This document shows, in pieces, positions 26,134 through 36,498 of a stretch of DNA of 64,000 nt. Position numbers and translations under genes: made by a program. This stretch comes from an uncultured Pelagibacteraceae bacterium (GTDB taxonomy: Bacteria > Pseudomonadota > Alphaproteobacteria > Pelagibacterales > Pelagibacteraceae), in the NCBI GenBank assembly GCA_902555945.1, contig CACDUS010000002.1, positions 1 to 64,000 on the forward strand. Reading direction: 5' to 3'. The notes under the pieces are model-generated. The model saw nothing but the letters and a program-made list of their open reading frames with translations, did not search any database and had not been told where the DNA came from. The first letter of the stretch is position 1. Every line of letters starts with the position of its first letter.

Positions 26134-27258
26134 TTACCTTTGATTTAATTCTAAAACTTTTCTATGTTTGTTACCTTTATAACTAGCTAAAGGTCTAATT
26201 AATTTATTTGCAGCATGCTGCTCCATAATGTGCGCAGACCAACCAGTTATCCTTGAAATAACAAATATTGGCGTAAAGAAGTCTGTATCAAAACCCATTA
26301 AGTGATATGTTGGTCCAGTAGGGTAATCCACATTTGGATGAATATTTTTTCTTTCAATCATAACTTTTTCAACAATATCGTAAATTTTTTCAAACTTTTT
26401 ATCTTTTTTAACTTTAGCTACTTTAGCAAAATATTCTCTCATAGTTGGAACTCTCGAGTCTCCAGATTTATAAACTCTATGTCCAAAACCCATTACCACT
26501 TCTTTGTTATTTAATGCATTATTTATCCATTTAAGTGCATTTTCTGGTTTTTTTATTTTATTCATCATATGCATAACTTCTTCATTTGCTCCTCCGTGCA
26601 ATGGACCTTTTAAACTTGCAATAGCACCAGTTATAGCTCCATGAATATCAGATAAACTACTTGTTATAGTTCTTGCAGTGAATGTTGAAACATTGAAACT
26701 ATGTTCAGCATATAAAATTAAAGATACATCAAATGCTTTTACAATTTCTTTTTGAGGTACTTTTCCAAAACACATATAAAAAAAATTTTCAGCAAAAGTT
26801 AAATCTTTTTTGGGTTTAATTAATTTTTTACCTTTTCTAATCCTATAAAAAGCAGCTAAAGCAGTTGGTGTTTTTGCGAAAATTCTAAGCGCTTTTCTCA
26901 TATTAGCCTCTGGAGAAGAGTCTGGAGTTTCTTTATCTTCTAAACCCATCACGCTTACAGCTGTTCTAGCAACATCCATTGGATGAGATTTCTTAGGCAT
27001 ATGTTTAATTATCTCATATAAATTTTTTGATAACTCTCTATTTGCTCTTTCTTCTTTTTCAAATTTCTTAAGTTGAATAGAATTAGGTAAATCTTTATTT
27101 AAAATAAGATAAGCTACTTCTTCAAATCTACAATATTCACACAAGTCTTGAGCCGCATAACCTCTATAAGTTAGAGAATTTATTTCTGGCATCACCTTTG
27201 AAACTTCAGTTTCATCAACGACTATTCCAAGTAAACCTTTTTTTATTTCATCACTCAT
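26134..27258 (-). CDS. prpC: 2-methylcitrate synthase/citrate synthase family
   Basis: A 374-residue citrate-synthase-fold enzyme. Catalytic elements are HGGANEEV (His), VMGFGHRVYKSGDSR (His and Arg) and a late GFDTDFFTP (Asp). It condenses propionyl-CoA (or acetyl-CoA) with oxaloacetate. Its place as third gene after prpD and prpB, starting at the last base of prpB, and its short PrpC-like length make 2-methylcitrate synthase the best call; it probably has some citrate synthase activity too. It converges with nrdB with only 4 bp between stops. Confidence 0.9.
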   Translation of the reverse strand: MSDEIKKGLLGIVVDETEVSKVMPEINSLTYRGYAAQDLCEYCRFEEVAYLILNKDLPNSIQLKKFEKEERANRELSKNLYEIIKHMPKKSHPMDVARTAVSVMGLEDKETPDSSPEANMRKALRIFAKTPTALAAFYRIRKGKKLIKPKKDLTFAENFFYMCFGKVPQKEIVKAFDVSLILYAEHSFNVSTFTARTITSSLSDIHGAITGAIASLKGPLHGGANEEVMHMMNKIKKPENALKWINNALNNKEVVMGFGHRVYKSGDSRVPTMREYFAKVAKVKKDKKFEKIYDIVEKVMIERKNIHPNVDYPTGPTYHLMGFDTDFFTPIFVISRITGWSAHIMEQHAANKLIRPLASYKGNKHRKVLELNQR

Positions 27259-28154
27259 TACTCATGTCCTTCAGTACTAAAATTAAAAATTTTCTCATCT
27301 AAACTGTTATATTTTTCGTAATCAACTAACTCATATAATCTTTTTCTAGTTTGCATTTTATCAATAATGTTATTTTGATGTCCATTTGCATAAATGTCTC
27401 TTAATCCATCCTCTACATTTTTCATTGCTAACCTTTGAGTTGTAACAGGATAAATAACTATATTGTAACCAAATTGCTCTAACTCTTTATAATTGAATAG
27501 CTTAGTTTTTCCAAATTCTGTCATATTAGCAAGTAAATAACATGAGAGTTTTTTCCTTACTTTTTCAAAATCTTTTTCATCATGTAGTGCCTCTGGAAAA
27601 ATAATCTCAGCACCTGCATCAATGTATGCTTTACATCTTTCAATCATCTTATCAATTCCTTCTACACTTTTTGCATCAGATCTTGCAATAATCTTAAAAT
27701 TTTCATCTTTTTTTGCAGCTACGCATTCTTTAATTTTTTTAACCATTGCATCAGTTGAAATTAGTTCTTTATTATCAAGGTGACCACATCGTTTTCTTTC
27801 AATTTGATCCTCTAAATGAACTGAGGAAATTCCAAACTCTTCAAAAGTTTCAATTGTTTCTTTACAAGATTTAAATCCAGTATCTATATCAACAATCGTT
27901 GGAAGATTAGTTACTCTTGAAATTAAATATGATCGAGTACTTACATCTTGTAATGTTGTTAAACCAATATCAGGAAACCCAAGATCATTTGCCATAACTC
28001 CGCCTGAAACATAAACAGCATCATACCCAATTTCTTCAATTAATTTTGCTGTTAGAGGATTATAGGCACCAGGAACTCTTAAGATTTTGTTTGATTTTAA
28101 TTTATTAACAAAATCTTCTCTTTTTTGAATTGGTTCCTTTTCAATAAAATGCAT
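27258..28154 (-). CDS. prpB: Methylisocitrate lyase
   Basis: A 298-residue isocitrate-lyase/PEP-mutase superfamily TIM barrel. It cleaves 2-methylisocitrate into pyruvate and succinate. Visible motifs: YVSGGVMANDLG, metal-binding DIDTGF near residue 86, HLEDQ near 116 and the catalytic-loop KRCGHLD with the active Cys. It lies between prpD and prpC with single-base overlaps, so all three are one transcript for propionate use. A broader C-C lyase role is possible but the context is strong. Confidence 0.92.
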   Translation of the reverse strand: MHFIEKEPIQKREDFVNKLKSNKILRVPGAYNPLTAKLIEEIGYDAVYVSGGVMANDLGFPDIGLTTLQDVSTRSYLISRVTNLPTIVDIDTGFKSCKETIETFEEFGISSVHLEDQIERKRCGHLDNKELISTDAMVKKIKECVAAKKDENFKIIARSDAKSVEGIDKMIERCKAYIDAGAEIIFPEALHDEKDFEKVRKKLSCYLLANMTEFGKTKLFNYKELEQFGYNIVIYPVTTQRLAMKNVEDGLRDIYANGHQNNIIDKMQTRKRLYELVDYEKYNSLDEKIFNFSTEGHE

Positions 28155-29656
28155 TAAAAAATTCCTTTTTTTAAATTTCTTTTAAGTTTATTTTTTTTTA
28201 CTTCTATATTTAATTTATTTAGTTGACCTGATTTTAATTTTTTTAAATTTTGAACTGTCTTCAAAAACCTATTACTTTCTTTTTCACTTAATATATTTTC
28301 AGTTAAAGTTAAAAACTTATTGATATAGTTTTTTCTCTTAAAAGGGCGTGTTCCATAAGGATGAGCATCAGCAACTCCCTGTTCTTCACTTATTCTTTTA
28401 CCATTTTTGAGAGTAATTATTACTTTTGCACCAAATGCTTTCTTTTTAGGGTCTGGATCATGATATCGTTTTGTCCATTTTTTATCTTCATGAGTTTTTA
28501 TTGATCTCCAAATCTTAATTGTACTTTTTCTTTTAGCTCTAGCTTTTGTATAAGATTTTACATGATGCCAAGTACCATCCTCTAGGGCGACGGCAAATAT
28601 ATACATTATTGAGTGATCTAAAGTTTCTCTACTTGCATTAGGATCCATTTTTTGAGGATCATTTGCACCAGTACCGATTACATAGTGAGTGTGATGACTA
28701 GTATAAATATCTATTTTTTTTATTTGACCCAAATTTTTAATTTTCTTTTTTAGTTTTTTTGCTAGATCAATTAATGCTTGTGATTGGTATTCAGCTGAAT
28801 ATTCTTTTGTATAAGTTTCAAGTATTGCTTTTTTTGACTCATTTTTTTTTGGTAGAGGAACTTTATAAAATGCGTTTTTGCCATCGAGAATTCTTGCTAC
28901 TACACTATCTTCACCTTCATAAATTGGACTTGGAGCACCTTCACCACGCATAACTCTATCGACAGCCTCTATTGCTAGCTTTCCAGCATGTGCAGGAGCA
29001 TAAGCTTTCCAACTTGATATTTCACCTTTTCTAGATTGTCTCGTAGAAATTGTTGTATGAAGAGCCTGTTGTACTGCTTGATAAATTGTTTCAGTATTTA
29101 GTCTTAACATTGAACCTATTCCTGCTGCAACACTTGGACCTAAATGAGCTATATGATCGACCTTATGTTTATGTAAACAAATTCCTTTAACTAAATTAAC
29201 CTGAACTTCATAGGCAGTTATAATTCCTCTTAAAAGATCAAGACCACTTTTTTTATTTTGTTGAGCTACACTAATTAGGGGAGGAATGTTATCTCCTGGA
29301 TGACTATAATCAGCAGCTAAAAAAGTATCATGAAAATCTAATTCTCTAACAGCAGTTCCATTAGACCAAGCTACCCATTCACAATCAAATTTTAACTTAC
29401 TGTCTACTCCAAATAATGTGGCACCATTTTTTCTTGAATGTTTTAATGCCATCTCCCTTGATGAAATCACTGGCCTTCTATTAAGGGATGCAATTGCAAC
29501 TGAAGCATTATCAATAATTCTATTAATAACCATTTCAATAGCATCTTTATTTAATTTTGCTTTGTCACTTGCAATTTCCGCAATTTTCCATGCAAGTTGA
29601 TTCTTTTTAGGCAAATGTTTTTTAGATGGAAAAACTTTTACATTATGAACTATCAA
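28154..29656 (-). CDS. prpD: 2-methylcitrate dehydratase, MmgE/PrpD family
   Basis: A 500-residue MmgE/PrpD protein, first gene of the methylcitrate operon, that dehydrates 2-methylcitrate toward methylaconitate. Family segments include [19 protein letters not shown] near residue 115, [18 protein letters not shown] near 205 and HATxG-like GAxHVS positions in the C-terminal domain. Length fits the ~480-500 norm. No separate AcnD/PrpF is visible, consistent with the PrpBCD-only version of the cycle, where aconitase supplies the hydration step. Confidence 0.92.
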   Translation of the reverse strand: MIVHNVKVFPSKKHLPKKNQLAWKIAEIASDKAKLNKDAIEMVINRIIDNASVAIASLNRRPVISSREMALKHSRKNGATLFGVDSKLKFDCEWVAWSNGTAVRELDFHDTFLAADYSHPGDNIPPLISVAQQNKKSGLDLLRGIITAYEVQVNLVKGICLHKHKVDHIAHLGPSVAAGIGSMLRLNTETIYQAVQQALHTTISTRQSRKGEISSWKAYAPAHAGKLAIEAVDRVMRGEGAPSPIYEGEDSVVARILDGKNAFYKVPLPKKNESKKAILETYTKEYSAEYQSQALIDLAKKLKKKIKNLGQIKKIDIYTSHHTHYVIGTGANDPQKMDPNASRETLDHSIMYIFAVALEDGTWHHVKSYTKARAKRKSTIKIWRSIKTHEDKKWTKRYHDPDPKKKAFGAKVIITLKNGKRISEEQGVADAHPYGTRPFKRKNYINKFLTLTENILSEKESNRFLKTVQNLKKLKSGQLNKLNIEVKKNKLKRNLKKGIF

Positions 29657-29710
29657 AATAACTCCTAATTAACGAAATTGTTTTTAATAGTTAAAAAAAA
29701 ATAATCAATA

Positions 29711-30394
29711 TTAAAGATATTTTGATACTATTTTTTCAATACCTATGAAGTCTTTTACAAGGTGATTATGATAAATTTCGGTTGTATTTTTTTCGGTATA
29801 TCCATCCTCAAGCAAAATAACTGGTATGCCAGCATTTTTGGCCGCATTAGCATCAGTCTCACTATCACCAATCATTAGTGTTTTTTTTAAATCTCCATCT
29901 AATATTTCCACAACAGATGTTAGGTGTCTTGGGTCAGGTTTACAATAATCAAAAGTATTATGACCAGCTACATATTCAAAAAAATCATATATGCCAATTT
30001 TTTTTAAAAGGTCGATTGCCAAATGTTCTTGTTTGTTTGTACAAACTGCCATTGAAATATTATTTTTCTTTGACCAAATTAAAAAGTCTTTCACTCCTTT
30101 TATAAGAGTACTTTCATTAACAATATTTTTTCCATAGAATTCTACAAAATCTTTTACCATTTCTTTTTTAATCTTATCATTTTCTACTTTTCCAAACTCT
30201 TTTTTAGCCTGACCCCATATCGAACGTCCAAGCATAGCTCCTGCACCCTGACCAACTAGGTTTCTAATTTCATCAGTTGATTTTGTTGGGTAACCATATT
30301 TTTTCATTACATGATTATGAGCGTGCATCAAGTCTGGTGCGGTATCTACCAAAGTGCCATCTAAATCAAATAGAATTGTAAAATTTTGTTTCAT
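29711..30394 (-). CDS. HAD-family phosphatase (phosphoglycolate phosphatase-like)
   Basis: A 227-residue HAD hydrolase from the ATG at 30394 (the track's TTG at 30400 adds two residues). Motif I is FDLDGTLVD with nucleophile D10 and acid D12; motif II is CTNK; motif III/IV is K...MIGDSETDANAA. The helical cap (type C1) matches Gph-type phosphoglycolate phosphatases, which detoxify 2-phosphoglycolate from DNA repair or oxygenation. The same subfamily contains N-acetylmuramate-6-phosphate phosphatase (MupP), and its position next to the amino-sugar genes glmU/glmS makes that a real alternative. Confidence 0.82.
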   Translation of the reverse strand: MKQNFTILFDLDGTLVDTAPDLMHAHNHVMKKYGYPTKSTDEIRNLVGQGAGAMLGRSIWGQAKKEFGKVENDKIKKEMVKDFVEFYGKNIVNESTLIKGVKDFLIWSKKNNISMAVCTNKQEHLAIDLLKKIGIYDFFEYVAGHNTFDYCKPDPRHLTSVVEILDGDLKKTLMIGDSETDANAAKNAGIPVILLEDGYTEKNTTEIYHNHLVKDFIGIEKIVSKYL

Positions 30395-30465
30395 AATCAA
30401 AAGTATTTTTAAGAAATATTTTGTGAATTAAGAATTATATATACTTAATATAAAGAATTTCATAG

Positions 30466-31089
30466 ATGAAACAGTTAAATTTGCAAAAACTTCAAAATAA
30501 CCTAAGAATTAAATTTTCTAAATTAGGTGTTAAAATGATTGGACCTGAGACAATTTATTTTTCAAATGATACTAAAATTGGAAAGAATGTAACAATAGAA
30601 CCTTATGTCGTTTTCGGAACAAAAGTAAAAATAGGAAATAATGTAACTATAAAATCTTTTTCTCACTTAGAAAATTGTAAAGTTGAAAATAAAGTTGATA
30701 TAGGACCTTATGCTCGAATAAGACCTGGAACCATTTTAAAAGAGGGGTCTAAAGTTGGTAACTTTGTAGAAATAAAAAAAAGTATTCTAGGAAAAAAATC
30801 TAAAGTAAATCATTTAACTTACATTGGAGATACATCTGTTGGAAAATCTGTAAATGTTGGAGCAGGTACTATTACTTGTAATTATGATGGAGTTAAAAAA
30901 AGTAAAACTAAAATTAAGGACAATGTTTTTATAGGTTCAAATTCATCTTTAGTAGCTCCCTTAACTATTCAAGAAGATAGTGTGATTGGTGCTGGTTCTG
31001 TTATTACAAAAAATGTAAGAAAAAAATCTTTAGCCCTTACAAGAAGTTCACAAACTGAAATTAAAAATTATAAAAGAAAATTAAAATAG
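30466..31089 (+). CDS. GlmU acetyltransferase domain only (glucosamine-1-phosphate N-acetyltransferase)
   Basis: A 207-residue left-handed beta-helix protein equal to the C-terminal half of GlmU. It has the GlmU signatures YARIRPGTILKEGSKVGNFVEIKK, HLTYIGD, NVGAGTITCNYDG with the conserved catalytic region, and FIGSNSSLVAPL. The N-terminal uridylyltransferase Rossmann domain (about 230 residues in normal GlmU) is absent, and the gene starts cleanly with its own ATG, so this is a genuine single-domain protein. It should acetylate glucosamine-1-phosphate; UTP transfer must come from another gene. It is 2 bp upstream of glmS. Confidence 0.88.
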   Translation: MKQLNLQKLQNNLRIKFSKLGVKMIGPETIYFSNDTKIGKNVTIEPYVVFGTKVKIGNNVTIKSFSHLENCKVENKVDIGPYARIRPGTILKEGSKVGNFVEIKKSILGKKSKVNHLTYIGDTSVGKSVNVGAGTITCNYDGVKKSKTKIKDNVFIGSNSSLVAPLTIQEDSVIGAGSVITKNVRKKSLALTRSSQTEIKNYKRKLK

Positions 31090-31091
31090 TT

Positions 31092-32912
31092 ATGTGTGGT
31101 ATAATTGGAATAAATAGCAATAAACCTGTATCAGCAACAATAGTTAACTCTTTAAAAAAATTAGAGTACAGAGGATATGACTCTGCAGGTATAGCAACTC
31201 TTTCAAGTGGATTGATTAATGAAGTTAAATCTGAGGGCAGAGTAGATAATCTTGAAAAAAATTCTTTAGTTCAAAATATGCAAGGCACTATTGGAATTGG
31301 TCATGTTAGATGGGCAACTCATGGATTGCCAAATAGTATTAATGCGCATCCACACTCATCACAAAATGTTTCTGTAGTTCATAATGGAATAATTGAAAAT
31401 TCAACTTTATTAAAAAAATTTTTAGTGGGCAAAGGTCATAAATTTAAATCACAAACAGATACAGAAGTGATAGTTCATTTGATCACAGAAAACTTAAAAA
31501 CAGAAAATATCGTTAATTCAATTAAAAAAACTTTAAAATCTTTACATGGAAGTTTTGCGCTTGGAATTATATTTAAAGATCAACCAGATTTAATTGTTGG
31601 AGCCAGAAGAGGCTCTCCTCTAGCAGTTGGTTATGGTCCAAATGAAAATTATTTAGGATCAGATTCTTATGCTCTCAAATCAATGACTAATAAAATTACT
31701 TATTTAAATGATGGTGAATTCTGTATAATTAAAAAAGATCACGTAGAGTTTTTTAATGAAGATGGAGTTAAGATAAATAAAAAAGTTTTAGAATTGTCTT
31801 CTTCTGAAGAAAAATATGACAAAGGTGATTATAAACATTTCATGGCAAAAGAAATAGAGGAACAACCCATTACTCTTAAAAATGGAATCAATGAATATTT
31901 AGATACATCTAATAACAATATAAATATTTATAATTTCCCGTGGAAAATTGAAGAAATTTCATCTGTAACTTTAATCGGTTGTGGAACAGCATATCATTCA
32001 TGCTTGATGGCTAAATATTGGTTTGAAGAATTATCATCTTTAGATGTAAATGTAGATATAGCATCAGAATTTAGATACAGAAAAAATAGATTTAAAAAAG
32101 ATACTTTATATGTATTTGTATCCCAATCTGGAGAAACTGCAGACACTTATGCTGCTTTAGACTTGTGTAATCAAAATAAAATGAAAACTTGTGCAGTTGT
32201 AAATGTTATTGAAAGCTCAATTGCAAGGGATTCTCAGTTTGTTTTGCCAATTCATTGTGGAACTGAAATAGGTGTAGCTTCTACCAAGGCTTTCCTAGGT
32301 CAAATTTTAATTTTATACATTTTAGCATTAAAAATTGGATTATTGAGAAAAGATATTGATAAAAAAACTTTTGAGAAAAAGCTCAAAGATCTTAAAGAAT
32401 TACCTAAATTAGTAGAGCAAACACTATTAATAGATAATAAAATACAAACAATTTCTGGCACTTTTAATGAGGCTAAAGGATCTATGTTTTTAGGGAGAGG
32501 TTTTTCTTATCCTATTGCACTTGAAGGTGCATTAAAATTAAAAGAATTATCATATGTGCATGCAGAAGGATATCCTGCTGGCGAAATGAAACATGGACCA
32601 TTAGCATTAATAGAAGAAGGAATGCCTGTGGTAGTTTTAGCTCCAAGAGATAATTATTATAAAAAAACAATTTCTAACATGCAGGAAGTAATCGCGAGAG
32701 GAGCAAAAGTTTTACTAATCACAAATAAAAGCAAAGATGAAGTAGTTTCAGAAAATATTTGGGAAAAAATAGAAGTTGAGAGCACTAATGAAGATCTTCT
32801 TCCATTTCTATTAACAGTTCCTTTGCAAAAATTAGCTTATTATTCAGCACTAAAAAAAGGTTATGATATAGATAAGCCAAGAAATTTAGCTAAATCTGTA
32901 ACCGTTGAATAA
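31092..32912 (+). CDS. glmS: Glutamine-fructose-6-phosphate aminotransferase
   Basis: A 606-residue full-length GlmS that makes glucosamine-6-phosphate. The start is fixed by the N-terminal nucleophile: MCGIIGI, where Cys becomes residue 1 after Met removal. The glutaminase domain (~1-235) has RGYDSAG, RWATHG and HNGIIEN; two SIS domains follow with SQSGETADT (~350) and GRGFSYPIALEGALKLKELSY, ending KSVTVE. It forms a unit with the acetyltransferase-only GlmU for UDP-GlcNAc synthesis. No glmS ribozyme-like leader exists because the upstream gap is 2 bp. Confidence 0.95.
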   Translation: MCGIIGINSNKPVSATIVNSLKKLEYRGYDSAGIATLSSGLINEVKSEGRVDNLEKNSLVQNMQGTIGIGHVRWATHGLPNSINAHPHSSQNVSVVHNGIIENSTLLKKFLVGKGHKFKSQTDTEVIVHLITENLKTENIVNSIKKTLKSLHGSFALGIIFKDQPDLIVGARRGSPLAVGYGPNENYLGSDSYALKSMTNKITYLNDGEFCIIKKDHVEFFNEDGVKINKKVLELSSSEEKYDKGDYKHFMAKEIEEQPITLKNGINEYLDTSNNNINIYNFPWKIEEISSVTLIGCGTAYHSCLMAKYWFEELSSLDVNVDIASEFRYRKNRFKKDTLYVFVSQSGETADTYAALDLCNQNKMKTCAVVNVIESSIARDSQFVLPIHCGTEIGVASTKAFLGQILILYILALKIGLLRKDIDKKTFEKKLKDLKELPKLVEQTLLIDNKIQTISGTFNEAKGSMFLGRGFSYPIALEGALKLKELSYVHAEGYPAGEMKHGPLALIEEGMPVVVLAPRDNYYKKTISNMQEVIARGAKVLLITNKSKDEVVSENIWEKIEVESTNEDLLPFLLTVPLQKLAYYSALKKGYDIDKPRNLAKSVTVE

Positions 32913-32947
32913 TCGCAAAACTCTGATACAACAATTCTGAGTTGAAT

Positions 32948-34327
32948 ATGAAAAATTGGAAAATAAATAGCTGGAGAAAATATCCAGTAAAACATATTCC
33001 GGAATATCCGGATAAAAAAGAGTTAGATCAAGTTTTAAATAAAATTAAAACTTTTCCACCTCTTGTTTTTGCTGGTGAAACAAGACATTTAAAACAACAG
33101 CTTGCAGATGTTGTTGATGGAAAAGCTTTTTTATTGCAAGGAGGGGATTGTGCAGAAAGTTTTGCAGAATTTCACCCAGATAATATAAGAGACACATTTA
33201 AAGTTATACTACAGATGTCATTAGTATTAACTTACTCAGCTTCCTTACCAGTTGTTAAACTTGGAAGAATAGCTGGACAGTTTTCAAAACCAAGAAGTGC
33301 ACCTACAGAGAAACAAGGTGATAAAGAATTACCAAGTTACTTAGGTGATAATATTAATGCAATTGATTTTACAGATAAAGCAAGAAAACCTGATCCAAAA
33401 AGATTATTTAAAGCTTACTCACAATCAGCTTCAACTTTAAATATTTTAAGAGCATTTTCTAAAGGTGGTTTTGCAGATTTAAATAAAGTTCATTTATGGA
33501 ATTTAGATTATATTAAGAAAAGTCCTCAAGCTAAAAAGTTTAAAGAATTAGAAGATAAAATAGCAGATGCTTTAGCATTTATGGAAGCATGCGGAATAAC
33601 TTCAGACTTCAACAATAGATTATACACAGTAAATTTCTGGACATCGCATGAAGCATTATTATTACCTTTTGAAGAAGCAATGACTAGAACAGATTCTACA
33701 ACAGGTGAAAATCATGATACTTCAGCTCATTTTGTCTGGATTGGAGATAGAACAAGACAATTAGATGGTGGACATGTTGAATTTTGTAGAGGAATTGAAA
33801 ATCCAATTGGAATTAAATGTGGTCCAACATCAAAGCCTGATGAAATTGCAAAAATTTGTGAAGTATTAAACCCAAAAAATGAAAAAGGTAAAATAACCTT
33901 AATTTCTAGATTTGGTTATAAAAATGTAGAAAAATTTTTACCAAAGTTAATTAGAGGAATTAAAAAAGAAGGTTTAAATGTTGTTTGGTCATGCGATCCA
34001 ATGCATGGAAACACAATTAAATCAACAACTGGATTTAAAACAAGACCATTTAATGATGTTGTTAGTGAAGTAAAAAATGTTTTTGCTGTTCATCAAGCTG
34101 AAGGCTCATATGCTGGAGGTTTACATGTTGAAATGACTGGACAAGATGTTACTGAATGTACAGGAGGAGCAAGAAAAATATCTGATGCGGATTTATCAAG
34201 TAGATATCATACACATTGTGATCCTCGATTAAATTCAGATCAAGCTCTTGAGCTAGCATTTTTAATTTCAGATGAGATAAAAAAGAATAGCAGCTATTCT
34301 AAAAATGATATTCAAGCGGCATCTTAA
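32948..34327 (+). CDS. 3-deoxy-7-phosphoheptulonate synthase, class II
   Basis: The first enzyme of the shikimate pathway, condensing PEP and erythrose-4-phosphate. About 459 residues from the ATG at 32948 (track start TTG is 6 bp upstream). It is the plant/class II type: WRKYPVKHIPEYP at the start, LLQGGDCAESFAEF (conserved metal Cys), RIAGQFSKPRS, HFVWIGDRTRQLDGGH and the metal-binding HxxxGGLHVEMTGQDVTEC segment. No regulatory N-terminal extension is visible. It lies between glmS and nadE on one strand. Confidence 0.94.
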   Translation: MKNWKINSWRKYPVKHIPEYPDKKELDQVLNKIKTFPPLVFAGETRHLKQQLADVVDGKAFLLQGGDCAESFAEFHPDNIRDTFKVILQMSLVLTYSASLPVVKLGRIAGQFSKPRSAPTEKQGDKELPSYLGDNINAIDFTDKARKPDPKRLFKAYSQSASTLNILRAFSKGGFADLNKVHLWNLDYIKKSPQAKKFKELEDKIADALAFMEACGITSDFNNRLYTVNFWTSHEALLLPFEEAMTRTDSTTGENHDTSAHFVWIGDRTRQLDGGHVEFCRGIENPIGIKCGPTSKPDEIAKICEVLNPKNEKGKITLISRFGYKNVEKFLPKLIRGIKKEGLNVVWSCDPMHGNTIKSTTGFKTRPFNDVVSEVKNVFAVHQAEGSYAGGLHVEMTGQDVTECTGGARKISDADLSSRYHTHCDPRLNSDQALELAFLISDEIKKNSSYSKNDIQAAS

Positions 34328-34365
34328 GCCATTGTTTTCTAGCATTAGGTGATTAAATATAAAGT

Positions 34366-35103
34366 ATGAGTCCTTCAGAAAAAGTAAAATATATATCGAA
34401 TTGGATCAAATCATATGTTGATCAAATGCCTACTAAAGCAAAATCTTTAGTCATTGGTATATCTGGAGGAATTGACTCTTCAGTATCAAGTACATTAAGT
34501 GCAATGACAGGTATAAAAACAATCGTTTTATCTATGCCAATTAAACAAAAAGAAAATCAGCATGATTTAAGTTTAAAGCATCAAGATTGGTTAATAAAAA
34601 AATTTAATAATGTGGAAGCTCATACAATAAGTTTAGACAAATTATTTGAATCATTTTCTTCCACACTTAATAAATTTGATAATGAACATGGATTTGCAAA
34701 TTCTAGAGCAAGATTAAGAATGGCGACTTTGTATCAAGTCGCAGCAGCCAACAAAGGAATAGTAGTTGGGACTGGAAATAAAGTTGAAGATTTTGGTGTT
34801 GGTTTTTATACAAAATATGGTGATGGTGGTGTGGATATCTCACCTATAGCAGATTGTAACAAAACCCAGGTTTGGGAACTTGGAAAAGAATTAGGTATTT
34901 TAAAAGAAATAATTGATGCTCCACCAACTGATGGTCTTTGGGATGATGGAAGAACTGATGAAGGGCAATTAGGTTTTAAATATCAAGATTTAGAAGACGC
35001 AATGGTAAATCCCGATTCACCTCATAAAGTAGAGTACGAAAAAATTAGAAAACAAAATTTGCATAAAATGGAGCCAATTCCAGTGTGCAAAATTCCTAGT
35101 TAA
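34366..35103 (+). CDS. nadE: NH3-dependent NAD+ synthetase
   Basis: A 245-residue adenine-nucleotide alpha-hydrolase that amidates nicotinic acid adenine dinucleotide with ammonia. The PP-loop reads GISGGIDSSVS (~32-42), and GTGNKVEDFGVGFYTKYGDGGVDI (~135-160) is the deamido-NAD site. It lacks the N-terminal nitrilase/glutaminase domain of glutamine-dependent NadE, so free ammonia or a separate amidase is needed. C-terminal DGLWDDGRTDEGQLG is also diagnostic. Confidence 0.94.
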   Translation: MSPSEKVKYISNWIKSYVDQMPTKAKSLVIGISGGIDSSVSSTLSAMTGIKTIVLSMPIKQKENQHDLSLKHQDWLIKKFNNVEAHTISLDKLFESFSSTLNKFDNEHGFANSRARLRMATLYQVAAANKGIVVGTGNKVEDFGVGFYTKYGDGGVDISPIADCNKTQVWELGKELGILKEIIDAPPTDGLWDDGRTDEGQLGFKYQDLEDAMVNPDSPHKVEYEKIRKQNLHKMEPIPVCKIPS

Positions 35104-35154
35104 TCAATTAGATTAACAAATCACTAAATAAGGTATATTTCTTAATCAATTTAT

Positions 35155-36498
35155 ATGGATATTTTTTTAACAAATAATTTAACTAATAAAAAAGAACAAT
35201 TTGTTCCAAAAGATAACAAAAATATTGGAATGTATGTTTGTGGACCAACTGTTTATGATGATCCTCATATAGGAAATGCTAGACCATTAGTTATTTTTGA
35301 TATTCTTTTTAAATTGCTTAAAAATAATTTTTCAAATGTTACCTATGTAAGAAATATTACTGATATTGATGATAAAATAATAAAATCTTCACAAGATCAA
35401 AAAATATCTACAAAAGAATTGACAGAAAAAGTAACATCTACCTTTTTTGAAGACTGTAAGTTTTTAAATTGTGAAGATCCTACTTATCAACCGAAAGCTA
35501 CAGATCATATTGATTTAATGGTTGAAATGATAAATCATTTAATCAAAAAGGGTTTTGCGTATGAAAATAATAAACATGTTTATTTTGAAGTAAAAAAATT
35601 TTCTGATTATGGAAAATTATCTAATAAGAAGTTAGAGGATTTAATAGCTGGATCGAGAATAGAAGTTAGTGATAACAAAAAAAATTCAGAGGATTTTGTT
35701 TTATGGAAACCATCGGATAAAAATGAACCTTCATGGGACTCTCCATGGGGGAAAGGTAGACCAGGATGGCATTTAGAATGTTCTGCAATGTCAAAAAAAT
35801 TTTTAGGAAATGAATTTGATATTCATGGTGGAGGTATTGATTTAATTTTTCCCCATCATGAGAATGAAATAGCTCAATCTAGGTGTGCAAATGACTCAAA
35901 AGTTTTTGCAAACTATTGGGTTCATAATGCATTTATTACAATGTCCAATGAAAAAATGGCAAAGTCTCAAGGAAATATTTTGAAGATTAAAGATTTTAGA
36001 AACAAGTTTAGTGGTCAAGTAATTAGATTAGCATTAATGAGCGCACATTATAGACAACCATTAGATTGGAATGATAAATTAATAAATGACTGTCAGAATA
36101 CTTTAGATAAATGGTATCGTATTTATTCTTCAGAGATTAAGCTTGTTCAAATAACGAATGAAGTTTTAAAACCTTTATATGAAGATTTAAATACACCAGG
36201 ATATATTGCAAACTTGCATCAACTTTATGAGAAAGCAAGCAAGGGCGATGGCAAAGAATTATTTATATCAGCCTGTAAGTTTATAGGCTTATTTAATGAA
36301 GATAACAAACAATGGGAAAAATATAAGAAAGATAAAGCTGCAATAAGTGAAACTGAAATTCATAATAAAATAGATTTAAGAAATAAAGCTAGGGCAAATA
36401 AAGATTATAAAGAAGCTGACAGAATTAGAGATGAGCTTTTTAATAAAGGTGTTTTAATAGAAGACAAAGATGGTAAAACACTCTGGAAATTTAAATGA
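35155..36498 (+). CDS. cysS: Cysteinyl-tRNA synthetase
   Basis: A 447-residue class I synthetase. The HIGH signature appears as PHIGNAR (38-44), KMSKS as EKMAKSQGN (~262), and Zn ligands include C29 (YVCGPTVYDDP), a second Cys in WHLECSAMS and the HGGGIDLIFPHHENEIAQS segment. Length is slightly below the usual 460-500. The last codons overlap the cimA ATG by 4 nt, so translation is coupled. Confidence 0.95.
   Translation: MDIFLTNNLTNKKEQFVPKDNKNIGMYVCGPTVYDDPHIGNARPLVIFDILFKLLKNNFSNVTYVRNITDIDDKIIKSSQDQKISTKELTEKVTSTFFEDCKFLNCEDPTYQPKATDHIDLMVEMINHLIKKGFAYENNKHVYFEVKKFSDYGKLSNKKLEDLIAGSRIEVSDNKKNSEDFVLWKPSDKNEPSWDSPWGKGRPGWHLECSAMSKKFLGNEFDIHGGGIDLIFPHHENEIAQSRCANDSKVFANYWVHNAFITMSNEKMAKSQGNILKIKDFRNKFSGQVIRLALMSAHYRQPLDWNDKLINDCQNTLDKWYRIYSSEIKLVQITNEVLKPLYEDLNTPGYIANLHQLYEKASKGDGKELFISACKFIGLFNEDNKQWEKYKKDKAAISETEIHNKIDLRNKARANKDYKEADRIRDELFNKGVLIEDKDGKTLWKFK

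Noticed and set aside
31086-31092. glmS ribozyme or riboswitch before glmS
   Set aside because: Only 2 bp separate the genes, and no leader exists.
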